Assembly (NCBI GenBank): GCA_024195585.1
Contig: SWBL01000041.1
Coordinates: 124,001-188,000, forward strand
DNA: 64,000 bases
Direction: 5' to 3'
From: Aureobasidium sp. EXF-3400
Taxonomy: Eukaryota > Ascomycota > Dothideomycetes > Dothideales > Saccotheciaceae
Made by a program: the position numbers and the translations under genes. Position 1 is the first letter of the stretch, and every line of letters begins with the position of its first letter. Shown here piece by piece: positions 25,454 through 35,835 of the stretch. Below the pieces are notes generated by a model, which was not told where the DNA came from, made no database searches, and worked only from the letters and a program-made list of their open reading frames with translations.

Positions 25454-25996
25454 CTTGACAGTCAGGATTTTCTGCGTAGAGTGGATTGGAAAGCGCTCGA
25501 ATGAGAAATGCAAGCGCTGGACTAATATCTGTCTTTCTTTTTGAGCTCGGGATACTGTGGAGGTGATGCGGTATCTAGGCTCACACTTCCTGAAGCGGAA
25601 GTCCCAGGCTAGCCATCTGCCGGATGCTACGATCACCTGTGCTGACTCTCAGTACCTTATCGTGAAAAGTCACGTACGCAACGCTTTCGCCTTGCTTACA
25701 GTCACCAGCAGCCAGTCACTAGCCGCTTTTTGCATGGAAGGATATCCCGGCAAAGGATTCTCATGCATTAATCACAGCAAGGAAGTCAGTGTTCGGTAGA
25801 GTGGGATATCCTGTGAGCTTATCGTCGCAATCTTTGACATAACAAATTAACTTCAATCTGACGAAAATCTTGTGCGGCAGGGTTGCAGTTCACCGAGGTG
25901 GCATATTGATGAACCAAATCATCAAGTCACATAACAGAGGCGTAACGGGAAACGAAGAGAGTGATAAAGATGATACTCGAGCAGAACTACCTTTAA
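25454..25996. promoter_or_regulatory. Cupin upstream region
   Basis: A 543-bp interval without a gene. It holds the cupin promoter and the 3' end of the amine oxidase gene. HGATAR-type motifs occur at 25657-25662 (reverse), 25819-25824 (reverse) and 25962-25967. Confidence 0.45.
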
Positions 25997-27581
25997 CTAG
26001 AGCTTAGGAGTGGAGATACAGTCCTCCTGCTCCAAAGCGAATTTAACGACCGCAGAAGCCCGGGCTCCTTGCTCAATGGCACCGTCGATGAATCCACGCC
26101 ATCCTTGTGCCCAGTCGGCACTTGCCATAAAGACTCTTCCATGAGGCTCCTGCAGTGCTTTCAGACTCTTCGTGGCCTGACCAGGGAATGCACAAAACCA
26201 TGCGCCCTTGGCATAAGGATCTTCAGACCAAGTGTGTGACACATGACCGCGCACATCACCGTTTGGTTGGAGTTTCTTGAACTCGCTGATGACATGCTCG
26301 CTCTTAGTCGGATCGGTCAGCTTTCCAGTTTGGCCAAACATCATGGCGATTGAACCACTTCCGTTTGCAGATTGAGTACCTGGGACTGTTAGCTCTGGGT
26401 CATCGGTCTGAAACAGAATTAAGTTTACTGACCATCATGATCTTTCAAACCAAAAAGGAAGCAACTCTCGGGATCGTTTGTGTTTGCGAACCAGTTTCCT
26501 TGCATCTCGTCGAGAACGAAATGGTACTTCTCGCCGAGATTGGTGTGACCTGCTTGAGCCGCGCTCTGTTTTGCGAGAGATAGAGGCGGGTCGAACTGAA
26601 CATCGGAGAGGCAGTTGAGGGGAATGGTACACACAACCCGGCGCGCCTTGTAGCTGGACCCATCGGTACAAGAGACTGTGACCTTTGCATTCCTGGTCTC
26701 TTTGATGGAGTTCACGACCTTGCTCAAGACTCTGTCCCCATTGTACTCCTCCAGGATGTGCCGGGCGAAATTTGTCATTCCACCATGTCCAAGCTTGAAG
26801 CATGCAGCGGCATCATACATGGTCTGCAAGCTATAGCCTCCTAAAGCATACCACCGCAGTGCATCCGTCCAAGCGATTTCTCGGGCTGTAGAACTTCCGA
26901 ACGAGTTTGTGTGACAGACAAACTGGTCTTTGTCCTCCTGTGGGATGTCAAGCTGATCAAGTCTATCTTGGCAACTCATGAGGTCGTATCTATGCCAGGG
27001 TTGAGGTCGGAGAGGCTCATGAGGATAAGGCATAACTTCGCGTGGAGTCATGCCGTCAATGCCAAAGAACACTTCGGCAACTCTCGCCATTCTGGGATTG
27101 TACTCGGCCACATCGAGACTCATCACATTCGAGCCTCGAGGCTTGTACAAGATAGTGTCCGTAGCTGTCGTTCCGGCTGACATTTTCAGGTGTTTTTCCA
27201 GGCCATGTCGGTGCATCTCGGCATAGAAGTGAGGTTGATGCCTGGCTCAGAAAGTTAGTCAGATGTCCTGAAACGGTAAATGTGTTGGTGGACGTCAAAG
27301 TACCAGTGCACAAAAGTTCCGCCCATCTCGAACTCCTCGCCCCATGCTTTGGCCGTCCATGTACGACCACCAATGCGGTCACGAGCTTCGAGAAGCAGAA
27401 CACGCAAGTTGCGATCAAGGGCGAGATTCCTTGCGGCAACAAGACCGCAGAAGCCTGAGCCAATCACAATCACATCATACGAGCTCTTTGTGTTCACAGT
27501 GCTTGCAACGACAGCATCTGTTCTCAGACCTTTGTGTATACCGGTGTTGTCATACTGATGACCTTCCTTTGTGTGAGTCAT
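25997..27581 (-). CDS. FAD-dependent amine oxidase (MAO-N-like)
   Basis: Three exons: 27581-27304, 27241-26433 and 26379-25997; introns of 62 and 53 bp; 489 aa. The Rossmann motif VIGSGFCGLVAARNL sits at about 39-53, with the ribose-binding glutamate near 65 and RIGGRT at 69-74. Splicing joins GGTFVHW to HQPHFYAEM, the expected amine oxidase block. Near the end, HTWSEDPYAKGAW and GRVFMASADWAQGWRGFIDGAIEQG form the FAD/substrate cage region. No covalent-flavin Cys (the SGGC of animal MAO) is seen, so FAD should be held non-covalently as in Aspergillus MAO-N. It oxidises primary or related amines to imine/aldehyde, ammonia and H2O2. No clear C-terminal peroxisomal signal is seen (it ends TPKL). 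It is divergent from the permease. Confidence 0.93.
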
Positions 27582-28160
27582 GATCCTGATGGACAAGAAG
27601 AGTTTGTGAGGACCGATGATGATAAAAAAACACACGACTGAAGCTAAGTAAGACTGCAAAGCACAAATGTGGCTCGCTTTGAGCGGGCTGCAGCCTTGGT
27701 TATCACTTGAGGATACGTTGCACGACGCCGATGTTTCGAGCGGCGCAGATAACCGCTCTCTCCATATCACTACTACTCAGTCGCAGAGGAGAAGTGTCGT
27801 TAGCAGAAGGCAAGAATTACTGCTTTGGGATAGCCAAAAACTTCCCAATCTGGACTATCTAGCCGTGGTCCGTGCGTTGGTTGCTCCCAGGCCCCCTTCT
27901 CGTTCCCAATACTAAACTCTCCTCGACGTTCCCGTCCTTCAGACGACTTGTGGCTTGTGTCATGGAATCTGTTCAAACCCGGAGATAAGTAAGAAGTATA
28001 CGACCCCGCATGGCTCCGAGATAAGCGTCCTACTCCAGCTGCGATAGGTCAGCTACTTGCCCAGGATGGACTATATAGCTCGAGCGACATCTTCTATAAT
28101 GCTCTTCGTCACTAGTCGGAACTACCAGCATATATCTCCGTCTCTGTATTGTCGACCAGC
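27582..28160. promoter_or_regulatory. Divergent oxidase/permease promoter, GATA-rich
   Basis: A 579-bp interval between the amine oxidase start and the permease start. I count seven HGATAR motifs: 27620-27625, 27700-27705 (reverse), 27747-27752, 27855-27860 (reverse), 27983-27988, 28019-28024 and 28042-28047. Fewer than two are expected by chance in this length. This fits nitrogen control of both genes by an AreA/Nit2-type factor. Confidence 0.6.
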
Positions 28161-30124
28161 ATGTCAGAACAGAACTCAGAAGAAGCTACTGTACTGGGCA
28201 AGATGGACAAGACCTTTCCAGAGCTACAACGTAAGTTTGCGTAAACCCATACTCACGTTAGCTGACACACCACGCAGTCGCCACGACAAGTCAGTCACGA
28301 ACTGACGTTGAGTCATGTCGAGTCGGTCATGTCAGCGAGGCCACTCGCCATATCAGTATGCTTGAGACGGCATCTGTAGGCTGGAGTATCTGCAACAGCT
28401 GGGTTGGTGTCATGTCCACTCTCGCCTTTGTAATCATCCAGGGGGGCTCTCCAAATCTTCTCTATGGACTATGGCTTGTTTTCATCATGTATGGGTTTAT
28501 TGTCTACACTCTTGCAGAACTAGCGAGTGTTTATCCTTCAGCTGGTGGCCAGTAAGTCGGCAATCTCTGCTGTGGCAAGTCAATGATTGCAAAATCTAAT
28601 TGCAATACAATCAGATACCATTGGACAGCTATTCTGGCTCCGAAGTCGTGGGCTCGAGGCCTGGTGAGTTCATCTTCATGTTGTACCGCTCCTTCTGGAG
28701 CACCATATTGAATTCTCGCAGAGCTACACGTGCGGAATGATCAACATCTTCTCGTGGATTTCCATTTCTGCCGGCGTAGCTGTTATTGCGCCACAAGCTT
28801 TGATGGCGCTGGTCATTCATCATGACCCCTCTTTCACACTCAAGGCATGGCATGTATTTCTGATCTACCAGGCCGTGAACCTTTTGTGTCTTCTTCACAA
28901 TATCTACACAATACGCCGGACTATGTGGGCATTTAATTGTTTCTGTGAGTATAGCCGGAACCAGATCACAAGTAAACCTCTGGCTGACTAGTTTCAGTTG
29001 CTTTGTCACTCGTCGCATTCCTCGCTGCCACGATTATATCTCTCGTCCGCGCACCTACATATCAGTCGGCTGAGTCGGTCTGGGTGACTTTTGTCAATAG
29101 CAGTGGATGGAGCAATCGTGGAGTTGTCTTCTTCATTGGCCTTCTCACACCCGGTTACATGTATGGAGGTCTCGATGGAGCTATACACCTGGCTGAAGAA
29201 GCCACGAATGCTAGGGAAGCTGTCCCCAGGGCTTTACTGAGTACATGGTCGCTTGGCTTCTTGACGTCTTTCATCGTCTCGGTTGCAGCCATGTACTCTG
29301 CACAAGATTTTACCACCATTGCAACGACACCAACCGGGTACGTACATCCAACCTTGTGGATATGAACATTGTTGCTGATCGTCGACAAAGATTCCCTGTG
29401 CTTGAATTATGGAGTCAAGCAATGCGGTCCAAGGTTGCAGCAGACGCTTTCGTGGCCTTCTTCTTCGTCGGAGCGTTGATGGCTCTGGCTGGTTGTCAGC
29501 AAGTACGTCTCGACCCTCAGCACACTTTGTGACGTCCTCTAATCATTTGTTTCCAGACTGCCTCGAGACTGACTTTGGCCTTCGCCCGCGACACAGGCCT
29601 GGTCTTTTCTTCCAAGTTGTCCATTATGAACGCCGACCACGAAGCTCCCATCTGGGCACTGTGGGCAAACGGCTTCGTCATTTTTATCATCGGATGCGTC
29701 TACCTGGGCTCTTCGACTGCATTCAACGCATTCATTGGTACTGGTTCCATCTTGCAGCTCGTTACATTCGCATTCCCTGCTGCCTTGCTGCTTGCTAGAG
29801 GAAGGCCCGCTCGATTCCTACCCCAGTCGCATACCTTCAGATTGCCACGTGCCTTTGGATGGGTTGCCAACTTGTTTACTGTCGGCTTCGCCCTGATCTG
29901 CCTGATCTTTTGGGATCTTCCAGCTGTGTTACCCGTGACGGGTTCGAACATGAGTAAGTCAGCTTTTCGCTTCTTAGTGTTCATTGACGATCATGTTACT
30001 AACCAATCTAGATTACTCTTCTGCTGTTATAGGAGTGATTGGTATATTCATAGCTATTAATTGGTTCTTCTGGGCGAGACACCACTACAAAGGTCCAGAA
30101 TTAGGGGTTTTCGGAGAGACATGA
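28161..30124 (+). CDS. APC-family amino acid/amine permease
   Basis: Eight exons: 28161-28230, 28278-28551, 28615-28663, 28722-28944, 28998-29337, 29391-29502, 29557-29953 and 30012-30124. All introns are 47-63 bp with good branch sites; 525 aa. About 12 hydrophobic segments are visible. TM1 has the motif SVGWSICNSWVGVMSTLAFVI, TM2 follows with GGSPNLLYG and ASVYPSAGGQYHW, and the segment after TM6 reads YGGLDGAIHLAEEATNAREAVPRAL, the conserved loop of GABA/choline-type permeases (Uga4/Hnm1 group). This places it in the amino acid/choline branch of the APC superfamily, probably at the plasma membrane. Substrate candidates are GABA, polyamines, choline or another amine. Divergent arrangement with the amine oxidase suggests uptake of that enzyme's substrate. 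Confidence 0.92.
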
Positions 30125-30409
30125 TATGGTATATATGCAAATCACCAAGTTTGGAAATGGCTTCTGGGATCAGATTTCGTACGAGATTCGTTGTCACTTG
30201 ACCTTGTTCAGTTGTCAATAATCTCATCATGCAGTAGGCCCTAACAATCTCTTGGTGGGGACCAGAGATCGCGAGATGCCAACGGCCGCATCCCCGAGCA
30301 AAAGCGGGGGTGACTCACCTCGAGTCATCGTATTTGACCATAACAACCACATCGCATCAGTCTATCTTCAAATCTAGCATCTCAACTGAAGCTTCTCCGA
30401 GGAATCACA

Positions 30410-31254
30410 ATGGTCAAATTCTACCCCTCGCTATCGTCAGATTTGAGCGAATGGTGCATGTCCCAACCCCTCTTCTACATCGCTTCCGCACCCCGCTACG
30501 GCGACCACGTCAACATATCACCAAAAGGGCTTCCCTCCACTACTTTCTCCATCCTAGATCCCAACAAAGCAGCTTACATCGATGCCACTGGATCTGGCGC
30601 TGAGACCATCGCTCACCTGTACGAAAATGGACGGTGTACGATTATGTTCTGTTCGTTTGAGAAGGTGCCTAGGATCTTGAGATTGTTTTGTAAAGGCAGA
30701 GTGGTGGAGTTTTGGGACCAAGAGTTTGGAGTTTTGACTAGGCAGATGGGGATGGAGGTGCCGGTGGGCGCGAGAGCGGTGATTGTGTTGGATATCTTCA
30801 AGGTATGCGTTCTCCCCTCTCAATGACCTGTTAATTCGTGTTTTTGTTGTGCAAATCTTGTTGCTCATATCTTCAATCCTGACACTGTTGGTCTATCTAT
30901 TAGGTCCAAACTTCTTGCGGTTATGGCGTACCATTGCTTTCAGAGACAGAACACAAGAGTCTCTTGGATCGAGAAACCCTTGGTCATTGGGCTGGCAAGA
31001 CCGTTTCGGACAACAAAATGGTAGATTACCGCGCCAAGAACAACGCGTATAGTCTGGACGGTCTACCTGGACTAAAGGCGGGCAGGCGAACAAGAGGTGA
31101 ATGGCTTTGGGTAGGTGAGACCAAAGCTTATCTCACGAGACTCTGGCATCAAATGGATGCTATGGTGATTGGGTTCGTCCTTGCGTTTGTGTTTATCGAC
31201 CTCTTGCATCTTGTGGGTGTAAAGATCAATGGAGTGTTTGCGGATTGGAGATAA
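30410..31254 (+). CDS. PNPOx-like flavin-binding protein, C-terminal membrane segment
   Basis: Two exons, 30410-30802 and 30904-31254, with a 101-bp intron; 247 aa. The N-terminal 130 residues look like the FMN-binding split barrel of the pyridoxamine 5'-phosphate oxidase-like group (FYIASAPRYGDHVNISPKGLPS, then DATGSGAETIAHLYENGRCTIMFCSF). The second exon starts VQTSCGYGVPLL and holds a conserved Trp/Lys-rich region. Near the C-terminus, MDAMVIGFVLAFVFIDLLHLV forms one likely membrane-spanning or membrane-associated helix. Fungal proteins of this type are usually annotated only as PNPOx-domain proteins and are probably not true vitamin B6 oxidases. The gene follows the permease by 285 bp on the same strand but need not belong to the amine module. 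Confidence 0.85.
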
Positions 31255-32018
31255 GGACGTTCATGGATAGGTGAACTTAGCTGCTCCTTGATTTCTCCCC
31301 TCGTAATTTGTGATGTCCTGAATGCAACAACCAAGTTGTCTCAGTCTCATTGTGCCCAAGGTCGCTGTTCTTTGTTCGGTCATGGTGTCTAACACCATAT
31401 CACTTCCATGCATGTTTCTTCCTTTGTCCTCGCTTGAACGATTCATAGGTCCAATTCATAATAGACTGACGGTAGGTCTCGTCTTCTCTTCGCCGCCTCA
31501 TCCTATAAGTCCTGTGATACTCCCGGTACTCTGCCCGCTTCTAAGCATCGTCACTGAGCTGGAGCAGCGGGCTTTGAGACGAAAAGCTCCGGCTTACACA
31601 TGAAAGTCCTTCAACGAGCGGTCGGGACTAAAGGTTTATAGTCCGATGCATTAAAGGGTTCGTGTTGTGAAGAGGTAACAAAGCAAGCTGAGAAGGTCGA
31701 TCGAACGCCAGAGACCATCCAACAATTTCACACCATCATACCTCAGCACACCGTCAAATCTGGGATGTGCTGGCAGCGAAGCGCAAAAATGTCGAGTCAG
31801 GCACGGATTGTGGAAGGAACACGGCAGCGGCTCGCCTGCATCTCTTCGGACCAGTCGTAGTAAAGTGAGGTTTTAGTCTGCGACCATGTGTTCAGTGCCA
31901 CGCCGACCAAACACCGGTATATGATCTCTCAACTTAGTCCATTGCAGACGGCTTCTGGTCGATTCTGGCATACGACACCAAAGACTAGTAACCAGTCTGC
32001 AAGTCTTGCTTTAACGAT
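31255..32018. other. Intergenic
   Basis: About 760 bp between convergent genes. The short open frames here have no domain signal or good start context. No tRNA or repeat was recognised. Confidence 0.5.
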
Positions 32019-32978
32019 CTAGCTATTTGATTTCTCGTCTTCCGCATGCGATGGCTGTGAAGATGAACTCCCAGTCTCAGAAGAACCAGGCCTAGTGTTC
32101 CACCATTTGACGTACACGTCCTCATATCCGACTGGCATCGCCTTCAATACTTCCGGAGAACAATAACACCGGTGACACTTGTATATATTTGGGTCTGAAA
32201 TTTGCTGCCCTGTAGTGTAAAGAGCCTCGGTCAGCGGGAGCCACCATGATGATTGAAGTGGAGGCGCATAGGACGTCCGTCTGCACATGAGTTTACTTGT
32301 CTGTGCAAGTAGTAATTTCTGGAGTCTGTTGAACTGATGAGACGGTCCTGAACAACTTCTGCTGCTTCTCCGCTGTTGTTGATTGAAACGAGATCCTTGT
32401 ACTTACACCAAAGTTTGAGTCCATTACGTGTTTCGTAACCGCAACTAGAACAAGTATGCCTTACTTTATGTTCGTACAATATTGGGACACGAGTTTCCCA
32501 GATAAGACCCTCGCGTCCTTGACTGAATTTGGTCACTAACTAGAACAAGCGATCAGCTAATTTGACACACAAATCCCGGCTCTTCTCGCTGAAAGGTGAT
32601 CCATCGTACCCATCGTCGAAACCACAATCTTGCGAGATACTGTGCGTCACAGGACTTTTGTTTGTACCACGCTGCCTTTTGCTCCTTACGGGCTTGCTTC
32701 CAGTCAGGATCTGCAGATGCCTTCTTCAACTGATATTTGGCGGCATGCGCAGATATAGATTCACGAAACGCCTGGTTCTCTGGGTACCTCTTCCTGTACC
32801 ATTCCCTGTTCCACTCCCTCGATTTCGATCGCGCTGCCGTCTTCTCGGAATCCTCAGTAGGCGCGAGCAATGGCGGACAGCAAGACAAGTATCGCGCAGA
32901 TGGAGCTTGTGTCGCAGAACGAAGCAAGAATCCTCTGGTCCAGTGCGTCAAAGGATTCATGATGTTGGTGACTGACAT
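32019..32978 (-). CDS. Hypothetical protein with CxxC motifs, splicing partly unresolved
   Basis: Exon 1 (32978-32610) encodes a leader like a mitochondrial presequence (RGFLLRSATQAPSARYL) and a highly charged Trp/Arg/Lys-rich stretch. A 70-bp intron (32609-32540) joins it in phase to RWLVTKFSQGREGLIW and HTCSSCGYETRNGLKLWC, with one CxxC. The last part, ending at 32019, has NIYKCHRCYCSPEVLKAM with a second CxxC, so the two pairs could bind zinc. The intron between these parts starts near 32416-32410, but the obvious donor-acceptor pairs make a stop codon. An acceptor near 32364 is possible but unproven. Alternatively, the frame reads through to a stop at 32231. I do not recognise the family. 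No function is assigned. Confidence 0.5.
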
Positions 32979-33281
32979 CGCAATTCAGCGGAGGCTGAAC
33001 AAGTCTTTTCTCCGCTAGGTAAGTAGTGATAATATCAACGCCATACAGAAGAGGAGATGTCAAATGAGATTGATCGCGTTGTGATGTATGGCTCTGCGCA
33101 CGCGCCGGATGCAAGCTCGGCGTTTCGGCGTCCGAGCTCCGATATATCACCAAGCTTCACCACCAATTTGAAAACGACATATCTCAACATTCTGAGCACC
33201 AGATATCACGACAAAATAGCTCAAAAGATGCGTCGCAACCTTCTGTATGATCTGACGATATCAAAAAGGTGCAAAAAGCAC
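32979..33281. other. Intergenic
   Basis: A 303-bp interval upstream of the leftward CxxC gene, ending at the 3' side of the tRNA gene. Just before the tRNA 3' end, the minus strand has a short T-rich run (33265-33278), a likely RNA polymerase III terminator. Confidence 0.45.
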
Positions 33282-33362
33282 CGACGCCTGTGTGATTCGA
33301 ACACACGCTCCCGAAGGAAATGCCTTAGCAGGGCATCGCGTTAACCACTCCGCCAAAGCGCC
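33282..33362 (-). tRNA. tRNA-Ser (anticodon GCU)
   Basis: The minus strand folds as an 81-nt class II tRNA. The acceptor stem GGCGCTT pairs with AGGCGTC (two G-U pairs), with discriminator G. The D arm is GCGGAGTGGTTAACGC. The anticodon arm is ATGCC-CTGCTAA-GGCAT, with anticodon GCT at 33327-33329 (reverse). A long variable arm (TTCCTTCGGGAGC) precedes the T arm GTGTG-TTCGAAT-CACAC. The long variable arm and anticodon identify serine (AGC/AGU codons). No intron. The internal A and B boxes are intact. Confidence 0.95.
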
Positions 33363-33606
33363 TCGTAGATATCCCGAAGTTGGTTAGACTCCGCTTGATG
33401 AATTGTGGGGTAAATTCGAAACAATATATACAATATTCGACGCGTCATACTTGAATTTATGCACGTTCTCTGGCTCTTTCGAGCAAATCCAAACATGGCT
33501 CATCGGGGAAGCTGATCTCTGTAACACCATAACGATATTTGGAATATACAAGGTGGAGGGTCAATTCAGGAAGGCCGGACTGTCATGATTGGTCGCTCTC
33601 TAGTGC

Positions 33607-35421
33607 TCATCGCCAGGCCAACCTGAGCTGCTTCTCTATATCTTCCGTCGGCCAGCCCAACCCTTGACACTTTTGTAGAATGGCCAAACATGCTTCTCGC
33701 TCATCATTCCTTCTGAACAATCCTCCGGCGAGGGTAATGGCCATTGAAGCGTTCACAAAACTAGGCGCTATATTGTCTATGTCTGCTGTGAGCGATTGGT
33801 GTTCCCTAAAGACATTCAGAAAGCATTTACCGTTGCTAATAGCCAAGCCACAAACCATTCTTGCATGAGAGCGAAGTTCATCGTCTACGGCTGTAGAAGC
33901 AGATACGCGAGCAATGCCTACTCGAGGAATCCTCGGATTATGAGCGCAGAGCAACATAGATGCGAGATGGTAGTGCTGTAACCCTATCACAGCAGCAGAA
34001 GACAGAAACGCAAGTTCTGGAAATGCGCTGACTTGTCCTGGATCATGATATCTGATTGGGCGATAGGAAGATGGTAGTGACGACACCCAGGTCTTGCAAT
34101 ACTGGAGCAAGGACTCATAATCTGTTGCGTCTTTCCGCGCACCAAAACAGTAGTTGACGACACCTACGCAATGCATCACCATTCTGTTGGCCCAGGCACC
34201 ATCGTGAGTAGGCTCATGGGCGGTATCCTTTTCGTCATGAGCGAATCGTAGTGATGTAGATTTTTGATTAGCAATGGCATAGTACACTTCTTGCCTGACC
34301 CCAAGCCAGAAGGCCGCAGATCGCAAATCGGTCGTCAGCGAATTGTGGGTTTGCAGGTTTATGAACGCTCGCGTGCCAATGCGATGGCTTGGGTTGAAAG
34401 CAGCAGAGGCGTCAATCTCTTCTAGATACCGTAGAATAACGATGGTTGCGAGGAGTATCTCACTAAGGACAGCTGTAACATCGTCGAGGAACGGTATTAA
34501 GATCTCGAGACACTGCTGGTGGTAACGATCTGCTATGTCCTCTGGAAATATCGTGGTCTGGCTGAGATGACGGGCTGAGGCTGCCATCACAGCGTAGGCC
34601 AGAACAGGGTTTTCCTGAGCACGAAGTGGTACTTCATTGGCGAAGTGACACGCCGGGTCGGTAATGTCCAGGTTACGAGCGACAGTCTCTTGAAAGTGTC
34701 GAAACAGATGGAGTTGCTCTTGCGAGTTGATGCATGTTGTCTGACGAGACGAATAGAGTGTCTCGATGCATGCAAGTGGCTTTGGCAAGTTATGCCACGG
34801 AACGATCTGCGTTTCCGTACGGGGTTGATGAGAAATAGATGTCGTCGGAGCGCTCTCCAAACACTGGTTGTTCTGCGTAGCATGCGAAGTGTCCAGCCAA
34901 TTACTTGATGATGGAAGTCGTGTCTGATGACCCGGCAACGATGAAAGGTCTGCATCTTGGGGTGACAATGATGTGTTGTTTAGCTCAGCATTGTGTGTAG
35001 TGGTCCTCTCATCGTCAAAATTCAGATTGGTGTCATCTACTAGTTCGAGTGTCACATCAAGATCATCGTGTGCTCCCGGTCTCTCGTGGACAAAAACTGC
35101 TGGAGTAGATGGCGCGATCCATGTTCGTGCAGACGAGAAGCTGTTCATGAATTCATTCCGGAAGCGTAGATTGATGGGCCTCACGCATGGTATGCCTTTC
35201 TTTGAACATCTTGAGCATTCTCCAGAAGCTGTGTCACCTGTATATAAGTCAGTGAATTAGTTTCATCGTCGTCGACTCGTACGGATATTACACTTGACGC
35301 GTCGCTCTCTGCAACCCTTCACGATGTCAGCAATGCATCGATATTCGCCATCAACAACCCAGAATTAGCACACCTGGCATCCAGTCTTAACACGAACAGC
35401 TTTGGCGACTCGCCCGGACAT
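33607..35421 (-). CDS. Zn2Cys6 transcription factor
   Basis: Three exons: 35421-35374, 35316-35292 and 35237-33607; introns of 57 and 54 bp; 567 aa. The zinc cluster is built across all three exons: TGCQ + GCRERRVKC + DTASGECSRCSKKGIPC. This gives Cys 15, 18, 25, 32, 35 and 42 with standard spacing; the third Cys codon is itself split by intron 2. The rest resembles the Fungal_trans_2 type regulatory domain (for example FRHFQETVARNLDITDPACHF, NPVLAYAVMAASARHL and GLGWPTEDIEKQLRLAWR). The single long frame alone, starting at 35184, would lack the DNA-binding domain. It is divergent from the Gfo/Idh/MocA dehydrogenase across 414 bp, a common layout for a pathway regulator and its target. The ligand is unknown. 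Confidence 0.9.
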
Positions 35422-35835
35422 GGAGACGAGAAGTCTTTGAGTTCGCGGAGTTCGAGCCAGATGGGGGATTGAAAACGAAAGAGGGCAACGAGCCGAGATG
35501 TCGATCAGCCCCGCACCTGCCTCCGCTACGCTTATGATACCCTTTTGGGAAGCAACGACTTCTCTTTCCTTCCAACTTGTCTTCGTTGGTTGTTTCACCG
35601 AACAAACATTCTCTAGCATCCAAATATGTTATCGAATTAGCTATGGTTGCCGGAGCGGTTACCAAAGCGATGAGGCTCCTGCGTATTTACAGAATAGGAC
35701 ATTGGCCCCGAGCATGGTATATAATAGCCTTGTCCCTTGAGCAATTGAACCACCATCTCACCAGCAAATCAATCATTCTTCCTCTATTCTGCTCTTAGTT
35801 CCAGCTGTTTCGCTAAACTCAAACCTCTCATTGCA
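35422..35835. promoter_or_regulatory. Divergent regulator/dehydrogenase promoter
   Basis: A 414-bp interval between a Zn2Cys6 regulator start and a dehydrogenase start. It should contain both promoters. I did not find a convincing CGG-spacer-CCG palindrome by eye. Confidence 0.5.
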
